Source of the DNA: Celoporthe dispersa | Taxonomy: Eukaryota; Ascomycota; Sordariomycetes; Diaporthales; Cryphonectriaceae | Direction: 5' to 3' | DNA length: 64,000 bases | NCBI GenBank assembly: GCA_016584495.1 | Contig: WAID01000001.1 | Coordinates: 2,046,001 to 2,110,000 of the forward strand | Shown: piece by piece, positions 1-11,893 of the stretch | Position numbering within the stretch: the first letter of the stretch is position 1 | Layout of the letters: each line of letters opens with the position of its first letter | Translations under genes and position numbers: made by a program | The notes under the pieces: model-generated | Database searches by the model: none | Seen by the model: only the letters and a program-made list of their open reading frames with translations | What the model was told of the DNA's origin: nothing

Positions 1-997
1 TCTTCCGCCGGCCCTGTCCAGGAGGGGACGGTAGGTCATGAGGCAGGCCGCTATCATGTAGATCCCAGGCTCGGCAATCGTCCAGATGATGAGCTCGACG
101 GCGTGCCACGTGGCATCCTCAAACGAGTTGTTGTTGGAGAAAGAGACGAAGCGCAGTATGGAGGAGATGAGGCCTCTGCGGGAGGGGGGCACGTGTGGTG
201 GTCAGCAGTGAATGGTGCGTCCGGCCCTGCCCTTCCTTTCCATACGTACACGCTTCCAATTACAAACGTCACTGTCAAGGCCACCTTCATCTTGACTGTC
301 GTGTGCAGCCTCCAGGTGATGGGCAGAGGCAGCACGAGCAGCACCACATCTGTGACGATGTTGGGGAATGAAGCCCATATGTACAGCTCCTCCTTGTCTA
401 TGCACTTCTCAGCCTGGACCGCCGCCGAGGCCCAGGTAGCCGAGAAGGGCCGGCACGCGGCCAGGTTGGCAACTGTCGTGGCTATTGCCGTGCAGATCAG
501 GAGGCCCGCCGTGATGTAGAGGATGACAAGAACGCTTCGTTGTGGGAACAGCGTCCGGTAGAAGACGCAGATGGCCAGCTTAGCCAGGCAATTGGTCAGC
601 ATATACCATGTTGCGATGGCGACGAGGAACTTCAGGAACTCGGTGACCAGCTGTGGGCGGTTCTCTTCCAGCCAGTCAACGTGGTACCCGACGCCACCTT
701 CCCTTATGGACCCTTTCGAACCAGAAGCCGGATATCATCAGCCTTCTTTGTTGCAGTACTTTCAGTATAATACGAGGCTCTTATTACCCGATACTGACCT
801 ATCGATATGCCCGTCTGTACACACTGACTAATGAGGCATGCCAGGACCAGCCAGTCGTCCAGGCCACGGGGACGTGCAGTCAGGCGACGCGAGATAAAGC
901 GCAAAACCACAACCAGGAACTGAAGAGGCGTAAAAACGGCAATGAAAATTACTAGTCTGTAACCAATGTATTCTGGCTTGGATGCATTGTCGGCCAT
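1..997 (-). CDS. Fungal rhodopsin-fold integral membrane protein (SAT4/PTH11-like), 3' end cut by window
   Basis: Seven-TM-type plasma-membrane protein of the fungal 'Rhodopsin domain' (SAT4) family, whose members include PTH11-like receptors; ligand unknown. Exons by splice signals: 997-799, 697-250 and 175-1, phases consistent. The start is the ATG at 997, followed by MADNASKPEYIGYRLV and a hydrophobic helix. Family landmarks are visible: RPRGLDDWLVL after TM1, YHVDWLEENRP in the first long loop, CLAKLAICVFYRTLFP, a WAS-x-PNIVTDVVLLVLPLP helix, and GLISSILRFV after intron 2. The last visible exon reads WHAVELIIWTIAEPGIYMIAACL and stops at the window edge before the cytoplasmic tail. Intron 1 has donor GTCAGTAT and intron 2 GTACGTAT. 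No CFEM domain is present at the N-terminus. I cannot tell a receptor from an orphan family member, and the C-terminal part is missing. Confidence 0.85.
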
Positions 998-1339
998 GAT
1001 TGAAGGAAGAACTTCGATCTCCGGAATAAGAGGGTGAATGAGCCTTGGGAGTCAACAAGAGCAAGAGAACAATGTTACACGAAAGAAGAACGAAAAAGAC
1101 TAGGGGTGCCTTTAAGGTATTTCCAGCCAGTAAGCCTCCTCGTACTCGATGTCTTCACCTAGAGTTGGAACAATGCTCCTTGTTCCAACTTGCATATATG
1201 AAATTCGTACCCATGTGAATTCCCAAGTACAACCCTGGAAATCCTCAGGGATTAATCCTCACACATCTCCACCCGGGCAGTACAAACCAGACCATGTAGA
1301 TTGCCGTACTGAAAGTTGCACTCATACTAGAAAATATAG
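998..1339. other. Intergenic, upstream of rhodopsin-fold gene
   Basis: This stretch holds the promoter and 5' UTR side of the gene that starts at 997. I see no open frame with codon bias and no recognisable RNA gene. Base composition drops toward AT on entering the LTR-like block at about 1340. Confidence 0.5.
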
Positions 1340-1843
1340 TGTTATCAAATAGTGTCTTATCAGATATAGCTCTGCTAAAAGAAAGATTAATAACTAGGGG
1401 AAAGGCAGAGATAGTAATATAAAGATAAATTCCGAGAATATCTTATGAAAATAATTACTTTTCATTAATTAGAAGCAATTTTAGTATTTTTTTCTTTAAA
1501 ATATATCCTTCTTGAGGTAAAGAAAAATTAATGAAACTATAGTTTTGCTTAAGCAGACGAGTAGAAGGCGGAGCTAAGCGAAGTAATGCAAGAGGGAAGA
1601 CTGTGAAGCAGAAGCTTCTCTTTTGAAAATAAGCTAGAAAAAAAGGGGGAATGAGGAGGGAAGAGAGGAAGCTATTTACACTTTTTTAAGGGGGGAGGGT
1701 GGGGGGGCTGCGAAGCAGTGGCCACCCTTACAAGAACAAACTAGAAAAGAGGAGGAAAGAGAGGAGGGAAGAGTGGAGGGAAGAGAGGGAAAATATAAAG
1801 CTATTCACAGTATATGATGGTAACAAATGGCGCCCGCAACTGG
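1340..1843 (+). mobile_element. Candidate degenerate LTR (about 486 bp) followed by primer-binding-site-like sequence
   Basis: An AT-rich block starts with TGTTATC at 1340 and ends with GGTAACA at 1825, giving perfect terminal TGTTA/TAACA inverted ends as expected for a retrotransposon LTR. It is followed at once by AATGGCGCCCGCAACTGG (1826-1843), which resembles the TGGCGCC primer-binding sites seen next to 5' LTRs. Inside there are two imperfect copies of a purine-rich stretch (about 1627-1680 and 1741-1812) that both end in AAGCTATT-ACA. No gag/pol frame and no second LTR are recognisable downstream, so this would be a solo or truncated relic. Low GC is compatible with RIP, but I did not compute RIP indices. 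No convincing target-site duplication was identified. Confidence 0.5.
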
Positions 1844-1960
1844 AGTAAACTTTGCTTACAGGAGCTCACGGTATATGCTAATCTAGTAAATACATGCGAT
1901 AATTTTGCAAAGAAACAATTGTTTTGTGTAGTAAAGGGTGATTAAATACCTGGTTTCGTT

Positions 1961-2000
1961 TTTATATTACAGCACGTTGGTTTATATTACAGCACGTTGG
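1961..2000. repeat. Perfect 20-bp tandem duplication
   Basis: The 20-mer TTTATATTACAGCACGTTGG occurs twice back to back (1961-1980 and 1981-2000). It lies just downstream of the LTR-like block and looks like a recent local duplication within degenerate transposon-derived DNA. Confidence 0.95.
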
Positions 2001-2049
2001 GCTTGTTAATCCAAATTGCTTGGTGTGGTTGACATGTTCTTATTGCTCT

Positions 2050-2832
2050 CTATAAGGTATAAGTTGAGATGGCTTTCACAGCTCCTTGAAGGTTATCTTC
2101 TTCTCCAGCTACTCTCCAGCGAACCCTGGCTACTTCAGCAGTCACACGTATGACAAAAGCAGTTTCGCTGAGAAATTGGTCCAGGTCTGCTAGTGTCTGG
2201 CGACTCTCATCTTCAGACTTTTGTGTATCTGACGTGTAGAATACTGCACAGCGCCCAATTTCTACTCCCCTCAAGGCCATCTTGCGCCCATCGTCCGAAA
2301 ATGTGGGCCTCGAGTCTGACGGTAGTGTTATGCATGGATGTCTACGAAAGACCGCAGAGGCTGAGAAGTCCGCAACCAGCTCGGCACATTAGAGAGATGG
2401 TTTCGGCGACGGGCAAAGATCCTAAGGTGGCCAGTCGTTGCAAGCAGGGGCTGACTGCCGCATGGCCTCGGGTGTCTGTTTGAGCCGCTTGTTATGATAG
2501 AAGCCCATGCGGCGGTCCAGGCGCCAATTGGTCTTACTTTTAAAGTCGTCGAGATAGAGCCCAGAGTCGAAATTGGCAACAAAGCCAGCTTCACTTGGTA
2601 CATGTGTAATTCTGGCAGCGCGGACTGGTGGTAGGTAGTTCTGTGAGGGAGCCGTTCCACCAACTGGAGCTATGAAACTATGAAATTCGCATGTAAACTG
2701 TGGTTCTTCTGGTGATCGGATCCCCTTTCCCTCTTTCTGACTCTCGCTTTGATAGAAGGATTGGGTGCGAGTTGGGTGAGGACGACGCGAGAGGCGAGGA
2801 ACAGCAGCAACGATGTAAGAGATTGTCTTCAT
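2050..2832 (-). CDS. Possible hypothetical gene or relic, unrecognised
   Basis: Two adjacent open stretches lie on the minus strand: 2832-2422 (136 codons from an ATG, beginning MKTISYIVAAVPRLSRR) and 2280-2050 (76 codons, beginning MALRGVEIGRCAVFY). The composition is protein-like, with few biased repeats, acidic and basic residues mixed, and a plausible basic or mitochondrial-type N-terminus. I recognise no domain and could not place a clean intron joining the two. It sits between a transposon-like relic and a real enzyme gene, so it may be an eroded gene or chance ORFs. Confidence 0.2.
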
Positions 2833-3054
2833 TTCGCATCGTTCCTAGATAAAATCAGCTCAAGGTTATAAGATGAACAGTTAGACCCCTAACTTCTCAG
2901 ACTATAATTCTTCTCCTTTTGCGCCAATTCCTCCTATTGTTGTCCTAGCACCGGCACAAGGCGTCCACTTAGTTTAAGGGGAAACAATCACATCCAAGTT
3001 GATCCAACACTCGCGGCCAAGTACCGCAATTACTCCATAACTAAGACACAGAGC

Positions 3055-4939
3055 CTATATACGGGCTCTAGAGACTGTCTTCCCGGCCTTGTGCAACTGC
3101 TCTGCGTCCCTCTTGGCCCAATCCCTTATGACCTTTCGCTGGATCTTACCGCTCGGTAGCCTGGGCACCTCATCAATAAAAACAACCCCGCCGACGAGAT
3201 GTTTGTGCCTGGCCACTTTCGGCTTGATCCACTCCGCAATATGCTCAGGTCTGATTTTTCCTTTTGAGCTAGCTTGTATCTCAACGTAGGCCCTAGGCCA
3301 CTCGTGTTCGTCACTATATGTGTGACAGTACTCTTGTCAGTTACCAAGTCCACGATGCTGGAACGAAGGAAGAGAAGAGGAGGGAATAAACGACCACTCA
3401 CATCGTGATGCCCACAACAGCCGCATCAGCAACATGCTCGTTCTCCAACAGTACCTGCTCCAGCTCCGCCGGCGCAACCTGGAATGCATTGACCTTGATA
3501 AGCTCCTTCCTACGGTCGACAATCCAGAACCAGCCCCTCTCATCCACCACGCAGACGTCGCCCGTCCTCAACCACCCATCACCCACCAGCGTCTCCCTCG
3601 TGGCAGCCTCGTCGCGCCAGTACCTCAGGCACACCTGTGGTCCCCGCACCAACAGCTCGCCCCTCTCGCTCTTGCTCCCCTGGACAGGCCTGGCGATCTC
3701 CCCGCCGTCCTCATCCACCAACCTCGCCTCCGTCCCAGGCACCAGCACGCCCACGCTCCCACTCTCATCAGTGACACCACGAGGCACCAGCGTCCCTCCA
3801 CACGTAACCTCCGTCATCCCCCACCCTTGGTACACACGCACGCCGAACCGCCTCTGCACCTCGTTCTGCAGGCTGCGGCTCAGCGGCGCCGCTCCGCTCA
3901 CCACCTCCCGCAGGGTGTCCAGCCTATACCGCGCCGTCTCGGGCCGCTTGCACAGCATCGCCAGAACGGGTGGCGGCACCTGCAGCATCGTCACACCGTG
4001 CCGCTGCACCGCCTCCAGGAATGCCTCGAAACGGAAGGCTCGCATGATATATGTCGGCACCTGCAGCCGCAGTGCCACGAACATGGTCCAGCTCTGGCCG
4101 AAGGCGTGGTACAGCGGCAGCATGCCAAGGTACCTGTCTGGTGCGGGGCTGACAGCGCTGCTCTCACCGTGGGAGTGGTGGGGCGTCCCCGCGTGGAGCA
4201 TGAAGATGGCCTGTTCCGCGTTGGCGATGAGGTTGGCATGGGAGATGCATACCCCCTTGGGGAGGCCCGTGGTCCCAGAGCTGAAGTTGATGGTGGCCAC
4301 GATCGTCTTGGACTCGTCTGCTGAGAACCTGGGCCACTTGTAGGCCTCGCCCTGCGCTGCGGTCCCGACCATACTGCTGCGCCAGTCTGCGATGCCCTGC
4401 CGGGTTGGTACCTCGTGGTCTGCGAACTGGAAGATGCGGTCCCGCGATATGCCTGCTTGTGAGGCAGCCTCCGCGGCGGGCTTGAGGAGTTCGGGCTGCA
4501 CCAGGAGTACCTTTGCGCCCAGGTTCTTCATCTGGTGGACCAGTTCTGCCAATCTGATGATTAGGTACTGCTTGGCCTACGTACTTCCTCAGTCCCCACC
4601 ATATGTGAGAAGAAGACACTGACCAGGCACCGTATAAGCAGGGTTCGCAGCACTAAAGATGAACCCGCCGCCGACGATACCGTAGTAAACCGGCGGTATA
4701 AAGATCTGGTTCATCGTGTACATCATCACCACGTCGCCCCTCTGCAGACCCAGGCTTGTGAGACCGAAGGACGTCCTCTTGATCCATTGTAGTGCCTGTC
4801 TAGCTGACAACGCCTTGGAGGGGTCCTGGCTGTCAATCCACAATGGCTCGTCGGAGGGTGTCGAGTTGGCGGGGAAGACATAGTCGAGCACATTGCCGGC
4901 CTCAAGCTTCAGAGGCGGGAAAGGGGATGGGATGAGCAT
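3055..4939 (-). CDS. Acyl/aryl-CoA ligase, 4-coumarate-CoA ligase-like (ANL superfamily)
   Basis: ATP-dependent adenylation and CoA-thioesterification of a carboxylic acid; substrate not deducible. Three exons (4939-4624, 4545-3402, 3313-3055) give 572 codons, normal for the family, and all junction phases agree. Visible motifs: AMP-binding loop TINFSSGTTGLPKG, A5 WGMTEVT, A7 GWLRTGD, hinge DRRKELIKVNAFQVAPAELE, and the catalytic lysine in LPSGKIQRK near the C-terminus. The N-terminus MLIPSPFPPLKL is the usual start of fungal 4CL-like proteins. The protein ends in -ARI, which fits a relaxed peroxisomal PTS1 pattern ([SAC]-[KRH]-[LMI]), so peroxisomal location is possible but unproven. Intron 1 (4623-4546) joins NPAYTVP to ELVHQM, an expected family junction. 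Neighbours are unrelated, so there is no cluster context. Confidence 0.93.
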
Positions 4940-5825
4940 GGCGATTGACTGGGGACGGGTTGCTCAACATGAGATGCCAGAGATGAGTCAGTACCATCCG
5001 GAGTAATGTCAGAGAATTGATTGAGTCTACGAGCTCACCTAGACGGCGCGGCTCTTGCGAGCGTGTGCACACCACTTGTTTAATGTGATTACACACGAGG
5101 AACACGTAATACAGCCGATATGCCGCTCTGCCGGGGTTGAAATGTGTCTACAAGATCTGGGTTCGCGGAGTTTGGAGAAAAGTCCCCGCGTGGGGTGAGA
5201 AACTTGGGATATTATTGTTGCCGTCGAAAATTGATTCACAGCGGTTCTCCCAAAAGCCGTCGGGCGAGGCCACCAAGGGCCATTCAGTGGACATCACCAA
5301 TGAGTGCAGTCAAGGAGGTTTGGCGCAAATGGAAAGTATGTGATTTTCTTCCTGTATCAGTATAGAGCACTGTTCGCGGCCGTGATGAGGCCAAGTCAAT
5401 ATGCATAGAGGGCCCCCGTAGAACACCTGCCTACTACGACTCCATGTCCCCCTCCCCTGGTATTGTATTCTTGAGAAATCGAAACCCCGATCAACCGCAG
5501 ATGCCCATCCCCTTAATCTGTGAGAGAAAGAGAAACGGGGGGAAAGAAAAGGAGAGAGAAACAAAACAAAAAAAAAAAAAAAGAAGGGAAAAAAAGCATG
5601 TATGTATGCACAAAATAATACAATCGTCCTCCAACCCCGATTCCGTTCATGGCTATCACCAGTCCACCATGGTGTGTCGCGACGTGCTTTGAAGGATCAG
5701 GAGAACACCGACACACCTAGGTTGGCCTCAAGGGCGACCATCTAGTAGAGAGTAGTTGCCCTTTTTATGGCGGCGGCGGCGGCGGCGGTGGTGAATTTCC
5801 TGTTGAGCCATGGTCATCCAAGCCT
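4940..5825. other. Intergenic between CoA ligase start and SIN3 3' end
   Basis: Promoter side of the CoA ligase and 3' flank of SIN3. It contains an A-rich tract (about 5567-5597) and a short GGC triplet run near 5769-5790. No supported gene; small ORFs here lack family features. Confidence 0.5.
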
Positions 5826-8800
5826 TCATGAGCTACGACCTGGAGCATCGGCCATCGGCTCGTCGTCGTCGGCTCGTGACGGTGGTGAGATGCCTTCATC
5901 TTTCCATTTCTGGTAGTCCTCCTTCGCCTGCTGGACTTCCTCCTGGCTAAGGTTCTTCATCCATGGGCTGTTCATGGCCATCTTCTCGATGAAGTTTTGG
6001 TTCCGGATCTCGGTGATGGTCTTCGACTTCAGCTCGCGCTTAGCACGCTCCTCATCCGAGCCTCTGGCGAGGTTGTAGATGAAATAGTTCGAGGTGGATT
6101 CCTCGTAGATGATCTTTGCCGTATTGACACAGATCTTGAGCACCAGGCCCTCTTTGAATGAGATGGCCTTTGGCTGGTTCTCACTGTCTGAGTCTGCATC
6201 GCCCGAGGGCAGATTGCGCGTCAGGACCACCTTTTGCAGGCCAGTGCGTGATACCCCTTCTGTAGGCTCGGTTCGGATCCAGGAGGATATGTAGTACTGC
6301 CACCGCTCCTGCAGCCCCATCTCGTCCGTGAAGAATGTCATATCATCCTTCTGCAGCCACCGGATGGTCGCCTCGCTCTTCCCAGGAAACTGCGACAACG
6401 TAAGCCTCTTGTCTAGACTTTGACTGTCGTGGAGAGAAGTTAACATACCCAAGTCAGTACAAACATTTCACCGTCCTTGACGCATTTCTCAGCGAACCTG
6501 CGAGCGCTGAGCTCGAGCTGGAAGGAGGTGTCCTCGGTCTGCCGGTGGCTGAAGTGCTGGGTAATCAGCTCACTGGTCTTGTCCTTGCTGTCGTTACTGT
6601 TACAGATCAAGGCCAGGCGAGACAGTGTCTTCAGGAGGTCTTGGATAGTATAGAGTGTCCAGCCATTCTTGAGGTAGTACCGCCTCAACGTGTCCTGATA
6701 GACATTCTCATCCTCGTCCTGGTTGATGTAATCCTCGATCAACTTCACCGTGCGGGGCCAGAACTGGTGCTCTTCGAGGCCGGCAAAGTACTTGGACTCG
6801 TCGTGGATGAGCCGGAGCTTCTTAGCAGGCTTTTCCATCTCCTCGCGCGCGATCTCTTGCTTGACGCTCTCGGTGTTCTCCTTGACGCTCTTCAGGCGCG
6901 TGTATAGGACGTGGAGGATGCTGAAGAACACGTAGAGTGTCTGGTTGCAGTAAAAGTTGTACCAGCGCCGAGGGAATAGCCCATCCGACTTGATCTCCAG
7001 ATCTCCGTACACGTTGTCGCCGGAGACGACGGTGGGTACTGGTGCCGTTGCCAGCCACCGGTCGTTGGCGCCAACTTCAGGCACAGAGGTTTCTTCGACG
7101 GCGTCCGGCATCTCCTCCTCGTTCCCAGAATTCGCATCAGGGGTGGTCTCCTTGCTTCCAGATGCGTTGCTACCCTCCTTATGGTTGCGCGATTTGCTAC
7201 CGTTGCGGTCGGGGTCGATGACGGCGCGCAGTAGGTTCGTCTTCCCTCTGCGGCGACCCGACCGTCCGTTCGGCAGCTCGGCAGGAGCTACGTCTTCTCC
7301 ATCCTCGTCGCCAGACTCTCGGTCGATGCCGGCAAGCTTCTCAGAGACCTTGTCCTCGGGGAGATCGAAGAATTGTGGGATAAACTCCTCAAAGAAGTCT
7401 TGGATACGCTCTCTCTCGTTGGCACCATGTTGTCCACTGTTTGTGGCGTACAGGAACATGAACCTCAGCAGATCAAGGAGGACATCCTTATCCTCGAAGT
7501 TCCACAAGTACTGATAGCGGCCGGTCTTGGTGCGAGCCGCCTTCGAGCGTTTCTGTTCCTCATGCTTAGTCTTGATCATGTCGATCAGATGCTTGGCCGA
7601 AAGGTTGCGCTTGTCGTTGGACTTGACCGAGAGTCCCATATGATCAAGGGATTTCAGGAACAGATTCTCGGTCTGTGTCTGCCAGACCTTCTCCCATTCT
7701 CGCTGCGAGAATCGCCACTCTTCGTCTTTCTGCTTCAGCCGGGCCAGGACGACAGGAACGACGCTGAAGGGAGTCGAGAACATGTCATTGACAGCCGCAG
7801 GTCCATGTTCAGGACCATAAACCTTCTTCAGCACACGCCTGTAGATTGACTGGCTGTGGCCGCCCAGTCCGGTGGGCATCCTGAAATTGACACGCTCGTG
7901 TGCAGGCATCGTCAGCATCTGCTGCGCAATTGGCTCCAGGAGCTGAATGCATTTCTGGTTCGCCTCGATGTAGAAATCGTAGTCGTGACGCTCTTCCTCA
8001 ATCCTGTGAAGGCCTTCCTCAAACGCGTTCTTTCTATGAGCAACGAATCCAGAATCCTCAGAGGCCCATGTAGGGTGAGACGCCCATTCGTCGTTCAGGA
8101 CTGAGCTGCAGAGGTCATCACGGCCACTGCAGGGCTTGAGTCGTTCTCTCTTAGGTAGAAGACGGTAGCTAGGGCCGTATCCACGACAGTTACTCAGGGA
8201 AATTCGGCCACTAGGAGGAGCGGGCCGATTATCGACTATCTGGTCATCGCCGCTGTACAAGACGAAGGACTTGAACCAGGCGAAAAGCTCAGCGTGGCCG
8301 CCGATAAACTGGGCGGCCTTGCTCGTCAGAACATCTTTGTCGATCAGGTCCTGTGTGTACATGTTGCAGAGCTTCAGGAATTCCGAGTTTGCCGTCTTGT
8401 TGTTGAGATATTTCTTGACTCTATCGAAGAACCCAATCTCGTCAGCTGCGGCGATGGCATATGGCGTTGGAGCGAGCGGCTCCGGCATGACGGGCGTCAG
8501 AGTGGGCTCTATAGCCATGCCATCTGCCGCGCCCGGCTTGAGGTGACCAGTCTTGAGTCTCTTGTTGCCGGTCGATGGGGCGCCGCGCACGTTGGACAGT
8601 GGAGGATCCGTCATCGGTGTCGCTGGTCCAGTTTGTTTGTCTGATCTGGCACGCTTCTTGCCCTCTTTACTAGCGCTCGCTGGGGGGGCGAAGTTGCCGA
8701 CTGGTGGGCCTTTAGGTCCGTCGCGCGCCATATGTCCAGGTTGAGGCGTCTGGTTGAGGTGAGGTAGGTTGAGGGCGTCTTCGGGGCGCTGGCCTGCACC

Positions 8801-10554
8801 TCGCGTCTGCGCTGCGGACTCCGGCAAGAACTGCTTGAAATCCTCGAGCAGATCTGGCGCCGCGTTGAAAAGAGTCGTGACTTGCGCGTAGACGTCCTGG
8901 ATCGGCTTCTGCTCACGCTGATAGGTCTGCAGAATCTCGAGGAACTGTTTGTAGATTTCAGGCTTGTCTTGAAAACGGTTCTGGGGAGAGAGCTGAGTTA
9001 GTAGGCGTGTTGATGCAGTACGTAGTTCGTGCCTTTGCGATGGGTGGATAATGTAGCGCGGAAATAGATGCAGTCTCCAGCCCTCAGCAGAATTTCGCGT
9101 CACTGGCGCGTGACTTTGCAGATGGCCAGCCCAGAATTACTTACCTTGATCTTATTGACATAACTGATAGCATGGTTAAACTCAACTGGTCCACGCTTCT
9201 CCAGATTTCCTTGTTGAGCCGCAACTCCATTCAACGCCTGCACGGCCGCCGGGGTAGGAGTGTGTGCATTCCGAGGGATGGGATGGTGGGCTGTCGCCGA
9301 GCCGCCCTGTGCCGCTGGTTGACTTCGTTGCTGAACGGGGCTGTGGCCGTCAAAAGGTACGACGTGGCCAGGTCCCTGAGCCAAGAGACTATGTGGACCA
9401 GGAGCCGGCGTGCTGAACTGGGCTTCTGGGCTCTCGATGCTGTGGTGAACAGGTCCCTGCCAGTTCGCTGGGCGCTGCTGGTCCACGAATCGCTGGCTCG
9501 GAGCTGAAGATGGAGCTGGCACAGCCTCTGCCTGGACCCTTGCGCCTGGACCGATAGAATGAATGGTCGAGCCAGATGGCGTGGTTACTCGTATGCTGTT
9601 CGGGTTGTTTTCGAGGCCACATTCAATCCTGTAGCCTGGTGGCAAGAAAGTGTTAAACCCTTGGATGAGGTTGGGATGGCCGGCAAAGAGCTCGGAAACT
9701 CGAGCAATGACACCAGGAGTATCGATGCTTTTCGAGGTCAGCACGTCGTCATCTTCCTACCATGGATAGCGAAACTCACGTCTGACTCTTGAAGTCCTTC
9801 ATTATGTCTAAGAACCTGTTGTAAACGTCGGGCTGCTCAGAGAACTGCACCTTGACTTGGTCGAGGTAGCTCAGGGCGTCCTGTTGAAGGCAGGTATTAG
9901 CAACAGTACACTAGGTCTAGGGAGCCTCTCAGACGCCTGGCCTGATAGCTCTATATATTTAACACTTCAGTGAGGGCTCACATTGAGGATAGGCTGTTGA
10001 CCCTGATTCATTGCACCAGGTGCCGGGCCGATCGTACTGCCTACAGGCATGGCGCCGCCGAATGGCATGGGTTGAGGGGGGCCTCCAGGTGGACCTCCAC
10101 GACCACCTTCAGCTTGTAGAGGGGGCCCGAACACAGCACCCGGACCGTTCGAGGTGCCTACTGCACCATTTGGAGGCATCGGACCATGTGGTCCCTGAGC
10201 GAACATTGCGTGTTGTGCTGGTGCGGCACCGTTTTGACTACCGTGGGGCCCTTGTCTACTGGCCTCACCATGAATGGGCCCGACAGGACCACCCGGCCCA
10301 GATGGCGCGCCGAGCGGTATATTCGATGAAGATGCTCCGTGACTTGCGAGCAGCCCACCTGGACTGTGTATTGTGCCGGGAAATCGATTCGCGACGGGCT
10401 GGTGGATGGGGAGCGACGCAGCGTTGCTGTGATGGGGCGCGTTTGGCTGGTACGACTCTCGAGGACGGTCGCCAGCAGCTTCGCGTTGTTCTCTGTCTCT
10501 CTCTCGCTCCATTTTAATTGCGTCCTCGTGGGCGCGATGCCTTTGTTCGTCCAT
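5826..10554 (-). CDS. SIN3: SIN3 transcriptional corepressor scaffold
   Basis: Nuclear scaffold of the Sin3-Rpd3 histone deacetylase complex. Five exons (10554-9982, 9880-9780, 9727-9145, 8980-6449, 6389-5826) sum to 1451 codons with all phases closing. Domains: Gly/Pro/His-rich N-terminus (residues 1-190); PAH1 (about 192-260, DALSYLDQVKVQF through SELFAGHPNLI); PAH2 (about 408-475, FNHAISYVNKIK joined to NRFQDKPEIYKQFLEILQ); PAH3 (about 597-665, FFDRVKKYLNNK); HDAC-interacting region (about 680-780, CRGYGPSYRLLPKRE then NDEWASHPTWASEDSGF); then an acidic linker and the Sin3 C-terminal domain. Introns interrupt PAH1 twice and PAH2 once. The last intron (6448-6390) was chosen because its GTATGT donor and GCAG acceptor keep the frame; a shorter alternative acceptor at 6408 is possible. 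The 5' UTR may contain further introns. Very confident of family. Confidence 0.96.
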
Positions 10555-11893
10555 TTGGACGAGGATGTAGGTGTGTGCTCGAGATCAAGGAGATTTTAGG
10601 GGGTGTGGAAGGCGATGTGAGGCTGGACTTCTTGACAAACGCTGGACCTCAGCAAGACTGGGACATGTCAGCTCAGTCACCCAGAATTCACCGTCACAGA
10701 ACAAATAAGGAATCACAGTGTAGAAATCACAGCTAGGGGTATCGTCTGTGACAGCAGTGATGGGTATGCACTGAAGAAACGGTGATGGGGGGTGGGTGAC
10801 GAATAACAATCGGCACAAAACAAGTGCGTAGAGGAAAGAATCTAAGGGTACCACTCTTTACCTACCAACACAGGCAAAAATGGCTGTCGAGGACAGAAAC
10901 AATGCATTTGTGGTTGATACAATGGAGTATGAAGAAGAACAGTGTTTGTATGGATCTGAACAGCACTTGAGGGGGTTGAAGATTGCAAGTTCCTGAAGCT
11001 GTAGAGAAGAGGAGGAACAGAAGATCGACAACCTTGGGGCAAGCAAGCATCGGCTTTGGCTTGGCTATTCCAGAGGGGGCTGGATAAGATAAGAGAACTT
11101 TGAGGTAGCTAACAACACTAGAAGTGGCTAGTGCATACAATTTACTACCATAGAAGCTCTGAAATTGTTAGTGACTACCGTGACAGTCCGACTCCTAGTG
11201 GCTGACCCCCTGCATCAGCAGACGAATTCTGCCTGCCCTGAACTTGCAGCTCAGCCGAGCACGGAATAACTTCTGTCACATAGCGCCAGAAATCTGGTCT
11301 CAAAATGTGACGAGTAGATCTTTGTATGTAATTCATACCCAGGGTCAAGGAGAAGATAAATTCTCTCTGGACTGGGACTGGAAAGAATAGATATGTTTTT
11401 CTCCAGCACCAAATTGCAGAAGCAGGTTGATAATCTTTGTTTCTCCTTTCTTTTCGGGGATGCTAGAGAAGGAGGACCAACGTGGAACCTCCCGACTTCG
11501 ATGGCTTTTATCGATAAAACTTTGGAAATGGAGAAGCTTCCAGGCACTGGAGATTTCATCCTCAGCAGCAGGATATGTCTAACTCTATCACTCAAGACAT
11601 CTAGGTGCCTTTTCTTCAGTGACCAGGCACACCAAATACCTATATCAGCGTCTGATTCCACCAGCATCATTACAACATGCGATTATCAAAAGAGCCATGT
11701 AAACACCATAGGTCTGCTGGTGGTGCCTGGCCCTGACCTTGTCTACCTAGATTTGTGTTCTACCAGTATCCCCAGCTGCATCATTCATACCAACATATAC
11801 ACAGCAGTTGCCCTCTGTCACCGTAGCCTCGAGCTTATCATCTTGTGCATATGCTATCCATTGTACCCACTCCAAGCAAAACAGCAGCATCAT
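10555..11893. other. Intergenic, upstream of SIN3
   Basis: Promoter and probable 5' UTR of SIN3, then the 3' flank of the FAS1 gene. Overlapping ORFs of about 140-170 codons at 11251-11899 on both strands show no domain, no codon bias and no splice-linked extension, so I see no gene. Confidence 0.5.

Noticed and set aside
3405..4343. Two long plus-strand ORFs across the CoA ligase
   Set aside because: Antisense shadows of the ligase exon, which carries all ANL motifs.
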